Positions 51,311-64,000 of a stretch of DNA of 64,000 nt are shown piece by piece. The position numbers and the translations under genes were made by a program. The first letter of the stretch is position 1. Every line of letters begins with the position of its first letter. The DNA lies in contig JAKNDB010000092.1 of assembly GCA_024305405.1 (NCBI GenBank), forward strand, positions 746,001 to 810,000, written 5' to 3'. The stretch comes from Dirofilaria immitis. Lineage: Eukaryota > Nematoda > Chromadorea > Rhabditida > Onchocercidae. Below the pieces are notes generated by a model, which was given only the letters and a program-made list of their open reading frames with translations, did no database searches and had not been told where the DNA came from.

Positions 51311-53986
51311 TAATATTGTCGTAAATCATCTATCTCACATTTTTAACTGCTGAAATCATTCAATTCATTTTGACAAGAACTTAGATTCAATTCTCCAGAC
51401 GTGCAAAAGAATTTCTTTCAAATTTTTTCCTTTATCTTTTTCCTCTTCGAAAAAGTTGTGATGAATGATTTTAACAAAATAAAGGATTGCAATAAAAATT
51501 AGATTACCTTCATAGTTTTAAGTGGTTTGGAAGGTCAAGTCATGCTGTTCAATTCGAATTAGAAGTTCCTTTCGCACACATCAAATGTAGCGTTTTAATA
51601 AGGTTTTTGCATATTGCTAATCATAACAATAGCGTCCAAATAACGATATCATCCTATTAAATTAAGATACTAACAAATATCAGCAATAAAATGAATTATC
51701 AATAAACAATATCAATCATTTACTAATATTTAAGCAATCGATTACTAGTAAACGATAATAAAATATATCAAATTACAAATTCGACTTCATATATGCCTGA
51801 ATAAGTCTGTAAATATCATGAAATATAGAATTCAATAGAACTAAGATTAAACTTTGAGTTTATCCAAAATTTTACCACAAATTAGATCAAAGCGAATTCT
51901 TTAAGCAGTTAATTAAGATTTATTTAAAAAGTGATTTATCTGATGATTCTATTTCTTCACAAAAAAATTTTGGAATAATTCCAAATATAACGAATACTAT
52001 TGTTTTCAATAATCTCTTAACGAAACATATGTTCATCAATATGCATGCAATAATGTTTACATTTTTGTGCATTTACAAAAAGTTATATTCATTTACACTT
52101 CTGTGAAATTCTTTCTGCTCATCTTACCATGGTACATCATTTTACAGTAGTATATAATAAAATAACAATAGCGATTTTACTAACATTTTCCTAACTAATA
52201 TCTGTTATCTTTAAGTATGAAGAAAACACATGTTTTTTTAATATATGTAATGACATTTACACTTATTCACGCTTATGTTCATTTACTACTTCTACGAAAT
52301 TCCACATGCGTATCTTATCGTAGTATATCACTTTACAGTAGTATAAATGTTACAGTGATAAAATCACGTCGAAACAGTTCAAAGAAGCCAAGAAGATTTT
52401 ATGTGAAAACTGCATAGTGAATTTTAATCAGTCAAGAATTCATCGAAATAATGAATGAACGAATAAATGAAATAATTTGGCCAATATTGTATAGGGACTT
52501 TATGACTTCATCCTGTATTAAATTTAAGACAGACCGGAAATAATATTACCAAAATTTCTCCTATTATTTCTAAAATTATATCATATTTCAATACAGCAAT
52601 TTCACAACTTTAATATCGTAATCAGTGCAAAATATTATTTATTAATAATAATAATCAAATAATAATCATCATACAATTAATTGTGTATGGATAATCTAAT
52701 AATCAAATACTAAAATATAATCTCTTTATTCTAAATAAAATATTTTTTAAAAAATTTTTAAATATAAAAAATACACAATTAAATATAATTTCTTCTCAAT
52801 TTTAAATAAAATAAATGAATTTTGAAAGTTTTTTGTTAATATAAGTTGAAAATTTGCGATTATAAATTTATAATTTAGCATATTTCTTTGTTTAATTTAG
52901 GATGGAAAAAATATATTTTACTAATTTTTTGTAATCGAGCTATTTCCAAACGAAAACTTCAATATATAATTTTATAACTACAGCTATAAATGACTGCTTA
53001 AATATTTGGAGTATTTAAACATTTAAAAAACTATATTATTTCAAATTTATCACTTATGTAGAAGAAATAAATAAATATATGTCAATGTATGGTTAATGAT
53101 AAATGCATTCATCCTTTATAATAAATGCATATTTCGAATAATAATATATATAATATTATAAAAATAACAGTGGAAAAGATAAAATATAACATAAAAAATT
53201 TGAAAGCTCTTTAAAAAGTTAGTTTTTGATTATAAAATAAAATATTTGATAAATTAGTAGAAAGAAAATATTTTAATTAAAAAAATTTGATTATTTACGC
53301 TTCCTTTTGCTACAATTATATATGAATTAATAATATTTGTATTGTAGAGATAATAACAAAAACAAAATTAAAAACTGAAGTTCTTATTGATAGTAGAAGC
53401 AAAATCATTTTTTTATTCTTAAAAAGTTCAAATTTGACAAAGTCATTTCGTTCTTTTTTTTGCTGTTGCAACATCTAAAGAGATATATGTACTTCAACGA
53501 TTATGGGAAGTTGATAGATCAAAATGTAAATGTAAAAGTAAAAAATGTCGATGAAAGAAATTGTTAAAAATGAAATAACAAACGATCAGACAAATCAAAT
53601 TAAGTCTAAGCAAATGTTAACAAATCGTTGAAACGGACTGAAATTATCTATGGCAGGTTTACTTGATTAGATAGATCAGTGCAAGTGAACAGATCAAGAA
53701 TAGTATGAAAAGTAATGATCTAACAGAATAAATCGTAGAAAAAATCGTGGCACATTTGAGTGTTTATTTCTTTTTTAATTGATTATTTACTCCCAATTTT
53801 ATTTTTGCATCGAATTAAAATCACGAAAATGGGAATCAAAATTATACATTTCTTTTTAATTTCCTGTTTCAAACTATACCCTTTTAAAAGTTCATTTGAA
53901 TTCATTTCTTTAATGATTAAAAGACAAGAATTGATAATTAATAATCGATATTTTCTTTCAAAAGTGATACATCATAAACAAAATAT
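51311..53986. other. Gene-free AT-rich stretch
   Basis: No exon, RNA gene or clear repeat could be supported. A plus-strand open frame at 52217-52417 (starts MKKTHVFLIYVMTFTL) begins with a hydrophobic, signal-like segment and ends with a basic stretch, but it has no family resemblance and is surrounded by stop-rich sequence. It is recorded here only as a weak candidate for a small secreted peptide. Confidence 0.45.
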
Positions 53987-54545
53987 AAAATAAACAAACA
54001 AATGACTAAATAAGTAAATAAATAAGTAAATGCAGTTAGAGATGGAAATTAATGCATAATAATAAATAATTATATGAGTGAATAAATAAATAGACAAACA
54101 AATACAATAAATAAACATAAACAGAAGCAAAAAAATAAATATATGTATATATAAGTAAACAAATAAAGATATACAGTAGGCCAAAAACAGTAAAAATATA
54201 TATAAATAAAAACTCTGAAATATAGAACAAATTTTTTAAATGCGTAAACAATCATATGGATGAGTAACAAATAAATAAATAAAAATAATAAAATGTAAAA
54301 TAAGTAAATAATTATATGAGTGAAAAAAAGGAAATAAAATAAATACGTAAGCAAATATATGAATAAACAAAAATGTGTCCGCAAAACGAGTAAATGATTA
54401 TCTGAATAAATAATAAATAAAATTGAGTAAATGGATAAATACATGAACAAATAAGTAATCATACGCTATTCATAAATAAATACATTTGAAACAAACAGAT
54501 AAAAGAAATAAATAAAAACAAAATAAGCAAATACGATTTTATAAA
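53987..54545. repeat. Degenerate AAATAA/GTAAATAA array
   Basis: About 560 bp dominated by four-base periodic blocks AAATAAATAAGTAAATAAAC and variants. The periodicity creates long low-complexity frames rich in Tyr, Leu and Phe on the minus strand, which are artefacts. It is an old, mutated tetranucleotide satellite. Confidence 0.75.
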
Positions 54546-55353
54546 CAATAAATGAGCTTATTTTGAAATTACTTCTGCTTCAAATGTTTTTTTGTGTTTG
54601 AAAGAATGAAAGTAATAAGTTAAATACGTATGTATTTTTCATGGTTTAAATCAATTTTTTGTTAAACAGAAAAATAATTTTTTCTTGCCAATATATGGAA
54701 ATAATTTTTAAAGTATGTAAGATTAATCAAATTAAAAAACATTTCATTTCTTTTTTATTCATTTTAACATTTTCAAATATATATTTGTAAGCAATAACAT
54801 GGAAATTTCTCATTCGCATTGGTGTAATATCAAACATTTGATGAATAATTCTGTAAAGAATTGAATAAATGGAACTGTTTAAAAAATCATGATCAATTAA
54901 TTTGATTTTGGATAAATAAGTCAATTAACTTTTTTATTCATTTGTTATTTATATGAAGTGAATATGTAGTCAGACAAATTTTCTTCATCTTTTAATATTT
55001 AATTTTAAATGAGTAAAATCAAATGAAATGACATGCAAAAATTTAATGATTCAATTTTCACTGAAATCATTTGTGAAGATTGAAAAATATTAAAAATATT
55101 TTTGATTGATGAATTTATCATTACGGTATCAATAGTTTTTATGTATTACTTCAAGTATTATTTGAGTTATTCATCATCTACAATTCTGATTATTTTATGA
55201 TTATTGAGTTTAATTCAAATTATTTTCCTTATTCTTTATTGCATATTATTTATTATTGTATTTTGCTATGCTATATTATTAATAGACTTATTAAGATTTT
55301 CTTTATTTTATTTCTGCTATATTTATGTTATACTTGACATTTTATTATGCTGC

Positions 55354-55354
55354 A

Positions 55355-55437
<83 letters not shown>
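55354..55437. repeat. (ATT)n trinucleotide microsatellite, about 27 units
   Basis: A pure ATT repeat of about 80 bp. Its length and purity suggest that it is polymorphic. The poly-tyrosine frame it generates is not a gene. Confidence 0.95.
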
Positions 55438-55837
55438 TACTGTAAAATTTATCTGTTTTATTTTTATATTATATCATTTTTAAAATTAAATACTATTTTC
55501 AAGCTCCATGAGATTGATTCTTCGTTTTCTTTTTTGACATATATAAATGAAATTAAGCAAATTATTATTGTCGAATTATTGCAGGAAAAAATTTTTTAAA
55601 AATTATCTCATTCTACACTCAAATTTTCTCATCTAAATTAAAAATCAGAAAAAAAACAATTATCATCAAATTGTTACAAAAAAATTCAGAAAAATGAATA
55701 TATTTAAATTCGATTGAGAAGTTCCAAATCAACAACAACCAAAAATGATATAAATATTATACTCGATCTCGATATCTCTAATCATTCACCATCTGCTCTC
55801 TTCTAACTGTCTCATTTTCCTCCTTTTCGCGAGATCT

Positions 55838-55990
55838 CCATCATCATCATCATCATCGCCATCATCATCATCATCATCGCCATCATCATCATCATCGCCA
55901 TCATCATCATCATCATCATCGCCATCATCATCATCGCCATCATCATTATTATCGCCATCATCATCATTATCATTATCATCATCATCATCA
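55838..55990. repeat. (ATC)n tract with regular GCC interruptions
   Basis: About 150 bp of CATCATCAT blocks separated at intervals by CGC (reading CATCATCGCCATCATC). The interruption spacing of 12-21 bp gives a second-order repeat. On the minus strand it would encode poly-Asp with Gly, but the frame has no gene context. Confidence 0.9.
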
Positions 55991-58900
55991 AGCAAACAAA
56001 CAAAGAAATGATAAGAAAAGAAGCATAAAAATAAAATTTAAAAAAAAGAAAAAAGGAATGAAGTAAAGTATTTGCTTTGTTCATAAATGGGATATTTATC
56101 GTTTCGGTTAGAAAAATAGAAAGGACATTCGATGGAAATAAGCAAGAAAAATTCAGCCGTTCGTTTCAAATTGTTTCCATGCACTTTTCCATTAAAAGAA
56201 TTTTACATTTCTTTTCTTATCGTTTCTTCCCGAAATGGACAAACTTTTAGAAATTATTTGATTGGCATTTTTTTTTGCACTTTATATTTATCAATGATAA
56301 ATTTACAATTAATTCCTTAATTTCTATGATTTATTTAAATAGTGAATATTATAATTGTTGTGATTAGTTTTGAATATTATTTTTCTTATAATAAAACAAA
56401 TATGCTTTATTATAATTATAATTACTAATTTAGAGATTATTTTCATTTAAATATTATTTCTGAATCAAACATTGAACTAAAGTATAAAATGCCTTATTCA
56501 TCTCATGCATTATCCATTTTGAGATCAGTTTAAATTTATATATGCTTCACTATTAAATTATCTTATTTTATTTTTTTTTTTGTACTATCATTGTGTTATA
56601 GAACGAATTTCAACAAAAAATTAATTTAATGAAAAATATTTTTTTGAGGTAACAATTCGAAAATTTCCTCTTTTTTCGTTTTTTTTTTTATTAATTATTA
56701 AATTGATAGATTAAAATAAAAGAAAACAAATAAAAAATTGTTTGTTTATATCTTAATATCTATCCATTGATAATATTACAAAAAATTTACATCGTTCAGG
56801 TGTTTTAAAATGATTTAACTACTAGTTGTTGTAAAATTTCATTTGCTTATTACATTATCGTATATTTTACCGTATGCTGAACTAGCCGCTATTACTTATT
56901 TATCATTACCGTATTATATAGCAATAGTTGAAAATAATAGATGTTTATATATATGTCTGTAGATTAAAATCTACAAGTACTAACAACAAAATGAGCAAAA
57001 ACTTGACATATGGACAAAAGCATGACGGAAAACACGGAAAGACGTGAATATGCATTGATTTTACATGTTATAATTAAGAGTAATTCTATAAAATATAAAT
57101 GTTAATTTGAATACATTGTAATTAAGAAGCATTTAAAAATAAGATATTCATATTTTCTTTTTTGATTAATATAAATTAAAATGATTCATATTTACCCTAA
57201 TCGAGAATTCTCAATAAAGCTAAATTTGTATAAATGAAACTGAAAAGTTATTCATTTTATACAAATATTTGATATTATGAAAAATTCTTTTATGATCCAT
57301 TATAACATCTTTTTTTCATATTTTGAAATAAAAATAATCGCTAAAATTTTCTTTCTTTTTTCCCACAAACTTATTGCTTTATAAATATTTCCAATTTGAT
57401 ATCAAATTGTAAATAAAAAATCTTTCAAATTATCATTCGGTGAAATCAATTGTTAAATTAAATGAGATAGGCTCAAATTTATTCTAAACAATCAATTTTC
57501 GAAAATAATATACCAATGAATTAAAATACAAATAGTATTTTGTTGCAAGTAATTGAGGAAAGAAACGGAAGAAGCGATGGATGTTATTTGAATTTCAAAA
57601 AGTAAACTTGGAATTTTCAAAATTTTAAAATATTATTATAAATTACAATAAATATTTCGTTAATTTATATATAAATATTTTTTCAGGCAATGAATGCCAT
57701 TTGAATTTCAGAAATTAAATTTGAAATTTTAATTACTTATAGTTATAAGTTGCAATAAATTATAAATGTATTTTTAAATATTTATTTTTTCTTTGTTTTG
57801 TTTTTTTAATTTAAATAATAATTTTAATTATTTCAGTTATGAAATATATAAAAATCGAAATTCCTTCATATTACATCATTTTTCTGAAAATACTTTTTTC
57901 GTAGCAATTGAAAATGAAACAGCAATATTTATATTATTTGCATAGCAATGCTAAAGTCAACAAATTCAGTAATAATGCAATGTTTCCGGATTTTCATTTT
58001 AGTGTTGAAAAGAAAAAAATTTTAACTAACACTATTATCGTTTTATTTCGTTTATAAATAAATCAGTTAAGATTCAAAAAAAAAAAAATTTGTGGAATTG
58101 ATCAATTAGCTTTCTATTCTCAGTTTTTTCTTTCGAGATTCCCGAACTAATCAATTTACTTAATCAATTTGTATTGTCTTACCTGGAAAACATTAAACGG
58201 ATAAAATTGGATAAGATTAAATGGGTCAGTTAGTTTCTATTTTCAATTTTTTTCCTTTGAAATATTTTATTTTATCTGAATTCATCAATTTATTCGACTA
58301 AATTAAATATTATATTACCTGTGAATAATTATCTTAACTTTTCATATGAAATACTTCAAAAAAGACAAATATTAAGTATTTTTTTCAATATTTTATTTGT
58401 TGAATTGATCAATTAATTTTTCGATTATATTGATTGGAAAGGATCAAATGCAATATATATATATACAATCAATATTTTATTAACATGCGCGAATAATTTT
58501 CAGAGATCGAAAATAAAACAATTTTTTTATTTTAGATTATTTGTTAAAAATATAAATATAAGATGAAATATTGAAAATAAATGTTATAATATTAAAAATG
58601 ATTGGGAAAAGTAATAGAAATGGAAAAAAAACAAAAACTAATTATTCTAATTCAAATTCATTGGATTTAAATAATAATTAATCCAATTGCGCTGAAAAAT
58701 AAAATCATTGAATTTTTTGAAAACTTTAGATAAATTAAAAAGATGGTCACGTTGAAATGACCTTAAATATAAATTCATTGTTCACTTTGGTGATGATGAT
58801 TGATTTAAATGAATTAATTCGGATTAATTAATAAGTTATGAACTTTTTTTTCACTTGATTATATTTAATCCAACTTGTAATCCTGTAATATTGATGTGTT

Positions 58901-59999
58901 TGATTATTTTCTGAGATTACATACAAAATTAGTAAGCGTTTTTTTGGTTTTTTACGTAACGCATTGAAAATAAAATTGTAATACTTTCTTACGTGTAAAA
59001 TGGCAATTAGTTAATATTAATTACTAATAATTAAAATTCATGACTATCTTATATATATAAAGATTCATAGAGAATTGATCGAGAATAATTTTATATCATA
59101 TGTTTCACCTCTGCATTTCTTTTATTTCATTTTTATAAAGGTAAAAATATTAGTATTTTAAAATTAATTTTTCATATTTTTTTCTCCTTTTGCTTTCAAT
59201 CTTTCATCGTACATTACATATATATATATATATGCATCTGTTTTTTTCTTTTTTTGCTCCCTTGATTATCAATTTCTTGCTGATAAAACTGGCACCTATC
59301 TCATCGTTGTCATCGTCATCGTCTTCCTATGCTTCATCTATCAATTCAAACAGTTCACCATTGGTTTTTTTTTTTGTTTATTTTACTTTCATTGCGTTTT
59401 TTTCTCACCGCTTTTACTTCCTTTTTTTGCCCCTACCGTCTGTAAATAAACATTTAAATGGATGTTGAAAAACGTTGACATTAATATTTCTCAATTAGAA
59501 ATTGCTTTTATTTTTAACAAATAAGAAGAAGATGAAGTGATATATTTAGAGGGAATAATTTAAAATTATTGAAATTTTTCATTTCTTTAATTTTAACGAT
59601 TTTAATTTTACAAATTTTTTTCAAAAGATATTACAATGTTATGTCAAAATATAAATCTTTGATAATTTCATTTAAATTTTTAGTAAAATCATCTATTACA
59701 TAAGTGGTTAATTGGAAATCGAATAATTTAATATTTGAATTAATTGGAATAATTTCGTAATTTGCAATCATTCATTCATTTTGGGTCAAAGTTTATTCTT
59801 CATTGTAAATATTATCATCGCTAAGTATATCACTGTAATAGTTAATCAAATAATTTCAATAAAAAGTATTTGAATAAAAATATATCTGTGATAAATTATG
59901 TCAGGATTATTAAAAGAATTTATAGTACTCTATTCAAATTGAACAGTTTCAACTTTTATCATATTTTTCAACGTTCATTCTTATGTTATCGTTATACTC
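55991..59999. other. Gene-free AT-rich stretch
   Basis: About 4 kb with stop codons in all frames, a few homopolymer runs and short AT tracts (58457-58467, 59219-59232). A TCATCG-rich block at 59301-59340 is simple sequence. No supported feature. Confidence 0.55.
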
Positions 60000-60453
60000 T
60001 TATATCAAAATATCGTAAAATACATTATGGTGTAATCGTATTATGATAGCATCATGTCATGGTATCATCATATTTTTAATATTATGGCGTTGCTTAAATT
60101 ATTACAATATTACAAATCGTACTATCATCACACCGTATCATCGTATTACAGTATCATATTATCACAGATTTATCGTATTGTAATATCATGTTATTAAAAA
60201 TATTGTTATGATATTGCGATATTATTACATTATGATATCCAGTGTCATCATATTGAATTATTATTATATTACAACATCACAGTGCTATCATACTTGATAT
60301 TAAGTATTGCAGTAGCATTATAATATTGGATCTTGGGTATTGCCCTATTATATCATATTATCACGATATTGCAATATAGTACGAAATTACCATATTGTAA
60401 GATAGTGTTACGATATCATCATTACTCTAGTATGATATCGTGGGTGTAGTAAC
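60000..60453. repeat. Degenerate TATCATATTA-type array
   Basis: About 450 bp built from variants of TATCATCATATT, TATTACAATATTA and GATATCATAATATTAC without a fixed period. It looks like a mutated low-complexity satellite, continuous with the 60-bp tandem repeat to its right. Similar sequence occurs in an intron at 19140-19390. Confidence 0.55.
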
Positions 60454-60613
60454 ACCAACAATATTATGATATGCGCAACTATACGAAATGAATGAATATC
60501 ACAATATCATTGTAACATCAATATTGTGATGTCATCAAATATACGAAATGAAGTAGTATTAGGATATCGTTGTAATATCAATATAGTGATATTCTCAACT
60601 ATACAAAATGATG
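60454..60613. repeat. 60-bp tandem repeat, two full and two partial units
   Basis: The full units at 60481-60540 and 60541-60600 share ATACGAAATGAA, ATATC-TTGTAA-ATCAATAT and GTGAT-T-ATC. A partial unit precedes (from about 60454) and another begins at 60601 (ATACAAAATGA). The period is exactly 60 bp with moderate divergence. Confidence 0.8.
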
Positions 60614-61299
60614 AATTATTTGGCAGATTGTAGTACATTAAACATAATAAACCTATGCTGAATTATTTATCTAACTCAATCAGTGTGTATTTATGTTTAT
60701 ATTTGTCATAATATTGTCAAATTGTTGCAATTAGATAGTAAAGTAAAGATAAACGAATGAAATATTTGCATAGAGGAAAAAGATATAAGGCAAAAAAAAA
60801 AAAGAAAACAAGAAAAAGAAGAAGACATTTTCGATAAATCTAATAGTGACCCTTGTCCTCTTTTACAAGATCTTACTCTTCTCCTCATTTTGTCATCCTT
60901 GTTTGTCTAAGAAAGACTGAGAAAAAAATGAAGGAATGACGAGATACAGGGATGAGCCAATGATATATATCATCGTTTGCAATATAATTAACATTTCTTC
61001 ATTTCCCCTTATTCTTCTGCTTTTCCGATCTTCTAACCTTTAGCCTTTAAGAAAAAATAAATAAATAATAATAGGAATTAGTGTATCTCCAAATTTTCGA
61101 TAAAAATATGTTCTATGTTTCTTTTCTTCTCTTTTACCATTCAATAGTTTCTGTCCCCCATTTTTATATTCTTTCTTTCTTCTCGAAAACATTTGATCTA
61201 TGCAGTCATTCTACCTTTCTACCTCATAATTAACTCTATCATTCTAATCATAAATTAGCGATGCGATAGAAAATATGTACAATTGTCAAGATTAAACAG

Positions 61300-61541
61300 T
61301 CACACACACACACATACACACACACACACACACACACAGACACGCACATATATATATATATATATACATATATATAATGATCATTGGTCATCGATCATTT
61401 AAAAATGGCAATAACAATAATAACAACCAACATCGATAGCAAATATTTCACTCACATTGATCATCGGTCATTCATATATCAATAACGATAACAACATTCT
61501 AATATAAAAAGCAGCAACAGCATCAACAGCAGCAGTAGCAC

Positions 61542-61572
<31 letters not shown>

Positions 61573-61596
61573 GGCAGCAGCAGTAATAATGCCGAT

Positions 61597-61650
<54 letters not shown>

Positions 61651-61680
61651 AGCAACAACAGTAATAATAATAATAATATA
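61300..61680. repeat. Compound microsatellite cluster: CA, TA, CAG and CAA tracts
   Basis: CA repeats at 61300-61346 run into TA repeats (61348-61377). After about 130 bp of ordinary sequence, CAG/GCA repeats (61510-61584) pass into AAC repeats (61597-61649) and a short AAT run (61665-61680). The open frames here (poly-Ala, poly-Val) are by-products. All tracts are likely length-variable. Confidence 0.9.
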
Positions 61681-61904
61681 GGAGCAATTGTTACTATTCA
61701 ATTCATACTCTCGACGAATTTTATTTATTTACTTTTGGCTATTGATTATTTACGAATTTTGCTTTTCTTATTTGAATTATTTATTTTACTTTTCTTTCTT
61801 TTCTCTTTTCTCTTTTATTAGCAAACATCATTTATTGTAACATTTTTCATCTTTTTGCAAAAGCTTTTTTCTTTTTATTTAAAATTATATTTTGCACGCT
61901 TATC

Positions 61905-62300
61905 ATATAGCATTTGCTGATAAGACTGATGGGATAATATTTTTTAAACATTCAGCAACGTTTTCTTCTTCTCCCTCCTCTACCTTCCACTTTCATTTTT
62001 TCATTTTTCTTTATTTATTTTTTAATAAACAAAACAAAAATATAACTAATTTGATAATAATGATGAAAAATATCGTCTATCGTACAATTAGATTTGAAAA
62101 TAAAATAATCAATTTTAGAAATTAATTAAATTAGAATGAAAATGATATTAATATTTGCTGATAAGACTGACAAGATAATATTTTTTTAAATGATCATCAA
62201 TCAATCTTTTCTCTTCCTTCAACTTTTTTCTTTAACTTCTAATAAATAAAAACGAAATGAAAATAATTTGATAGCAATGATGCAAAGTATCCATATCACA
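61905..62300. repeat. Diverged tandem duplication, about 245-bp period, two copies
   Basis: Copy one (about 61908-62085) and copy two (about 62154-62290) share TTTGCTGATAAGACTGA, GATAATATTTTTT, a pyrimidine block, TTAATAAA-AAAAC and AATTTGATA-AATGATG in the same order. Identity is moderate, so the event is older than the short duplications elsewhere. Confidence 0.65.
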
Positions 62301-64000
62301 AAATTAGGATGGATCATTACTATCAAATTAACTTATTAATTAGGACAGAATGAATTTTAAAAAAAGTGATAAAAAAAAGATGGAAGAAGTTTAAAGAATC
62401 TGAAAATATATGAAATCATAAAACTGATAAAAATAAACGAAAAGTGAAAGAAAATACAAAAAAAGTTTCCAACAGTTGTTTTTGTGAAACTCTTATCTTT
62501 TTATTTGCGCTTTAAATGTTTTGAAAATTTTTGTATTGTTCAAATTTTGCTAAAAATAATACAAATAGCTTTCTTTTGTTAGGAAAGAAAATTTTGTTCA
62601 TTTTTTTTTATTTTTGCTTTTATTTTCTTATTTTTTCTTCCTACCAACTCTTTAGAAAATAATTGGAAAAATCTCAGAAATTGTCAAAATATTCTATATG
62701 CGATAATATATATATCATTGCAAAAGTTTTAAGAAAATTTAGAAATTTGACATACATATGTATATATGTATGCGTGTACAGGTAGGTATACGGTAGATTT
62801 TCAATAAATCTTCATTGATGTACGTACGTCTTTTTTCTGGCGTATATGTGTACACGTATGTATACGTATGTCCACGTAACAATAGGCATTTTCAATAAAT
62901 CTTCATTTTGAACATCAGTTAAATTTTATCCTAAAATATCACTTATTCCCTTAAATTTTGTGACGTTGTCAAATTCTATAAATAAAAAGTTATATTGGTA
63001 AGATATAAAAATTTCAACGTACAAAGTCAATATTTATTACTTAACAACTTAAGGAATATAAAAAAATATTACAAATGATACGAATTAAAATTTTAAATGA
63101 AAATTAGAAATTCAAAATTGAATTAGAAAATGAAATTATATTGCAATAAGAAATGATTTTTTTATTCAACAAAATTATTAAAAAATGATTTCGTAAAATT
63201 TATAATTAAATAATATCAAAATAACTTGCAAGGATATTCCAATAATTGAAAAGGAATTATTGATGTAATTTGTTTTTATTTTAAATTGAAATATTAAAAA
63301 TTAAAATATTTCATTTCGTTTCATTATTGTCATTTCAAACAAATTTGTCATTTCATTATTTTAACAAAATGTTTTTCATCCTTTTCAATGATGTAATTTT
63401 TCGTATTCTTTTATTTCCATCTTTTTTTCCTTTTTTCTTTTTATCATTTTACTTAGAAAATAATTTTAATTCAATTATCTCTCAAATTTATAATCAATTT
63501 TCGCTTGTAATTTTTCAATAACGAAATTTGGTATATCATAGGAGGAAAGGTCATTTGAAAGTTCACATGAACAAAGTAATTATGTATAATTTCATATTCC
63601 AAATATTAATGTTGAAAATTATCTTTTAGCATATTAAAAATAATATTAACTATAAATTGTTTAAGAGAAGAAATTAATTAAAAATATTTTGTTTATTTAA
63701 TTCCATTTAACTTATAAAATAAAAACAGATTTTTTTATGAAGTTACAAATTTGAATTACAAAAATATTCGGAATACTTTGCTTATTTAATTTTATTTAAT
63801 CAATAAAAAATAGAGTTTTATGAAAGATATAAGATAAAAATTTGATTCATAGGAGAGAGAGAGAGAGAGAAAGAGAAAGGGAAAAAGAAGTAGAACTTTT
63901 CCATCGTTTTTTATTTTTTTTTTTCATTGTCACGAAAAATGTTATAATAATTTCTCAAAAAAGCAGACATATATTCATCAAATTGCTTTTCTCCTATAGA
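62301..64000. other. Right-end AT-rich stretch
   Basis: No gene supported. It contains a duplicated 20-mer around an alternating purine-pyrimidine segment (62797-62907), and a GA tract at 63853-63880. The plus-strand frame at 63327-63521 is Phe/Ser-rich low complexity. Confidence 0.5.

Noticed and set aside
53972..54462. Overlapping Tyr/Leu/Phe-rich frames that look like membrane proteins
   Set aside because: They result from the stop-poor reverse strand of the AAATAA array; all frames look alike.
55204..55599. 131-codon frame with a long tyrosine run
   Set aside because: It is generated by the ATT microsatellite; flanking sequence has no exon signals or similarity.
55786..56084. Poly-Asp and poly-Met frames
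   Set aside because: Both are readings of the ATC repeat in different frames.
61468..61701. Poly-Val/poly-Ala frame
   Set aside because: Translation of the CAA and CAG microsatellites on the minus strand.

Overview
The window looks like nuclear DNA of a nematode, most likely a filarial (spirurid) worm. It is extremely AT-rich, and its genes are split into small exons of about 50-350 bp by GT-AG introns of about 100-2,500 bp, with TTTCAG or TTTTAG acceptors. Gene content is eukaryotic: exosome subunit, CCCH zinc-finger protein, translin, PAN/thrombospondin-type-1 secreted protein, collagen relics. No bacterial operon, CRISPR array, rRNA or convincing tRNA was seen. Species cannot be fixed from the sequence alone. 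I built the gene models by hand, joining exons by splice site, reading phase and family similarity; I ran no transcript or database search.

Genes lie mainly in the first 42 kb. (1) 188-2042, minus: CSL4/EXOSC1, the RNA-exosome cap subunit, four exons. (2) 3391-8824, plus: a ZC3H3-like CCCH zinc-finger protein, about 15 exons, with a polyproline N-terminus; it is divergent from CSL4 and a decayed minisatellite lies between them. (3) 11878-24042, plus: a large secreted protein with a signal peptide, a PAN/apple-like domain and ten thrombospondin type-1 modules, interrupted by a Gln/Pro repeat and a Pro-Gly-Tyr repeat. (4) 27391-29170, minus: a small two-helix membrane protein that I do not recognise. 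(5) 39331-41657, plus: translin, six exons, with a candidate AATAAA signal.

The remaining 22 kb has no intact gene that I can support. At 45-51 kb are three decayed copies of a signal-peptide plus collagen-like gene. Two of them form a nearly identical inverted repeat with arms of about 570 bp and a spacer of 2.3 kb. The far right holds (ATT)n, (ATC)n, CA/TA/CAG/CAA and other simple repeats, plus two older tandem duplications.

Two genes (CSL4 and the TSP1 gene) each need exactly one extra base, next to a run of A, to restore a frame that family similarity and downstream splice phase both demand. The simplest reading is homopolymer under-calling in the assembly, although real lesions cannot be excluded. 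I see no obviously new biological system. The most interesting objects are the PAN/TSP1 gene with its repeat linkers and possible alternative second exons, the collagen-relic inverted repeat, and the minisatellite between the divergent genes.
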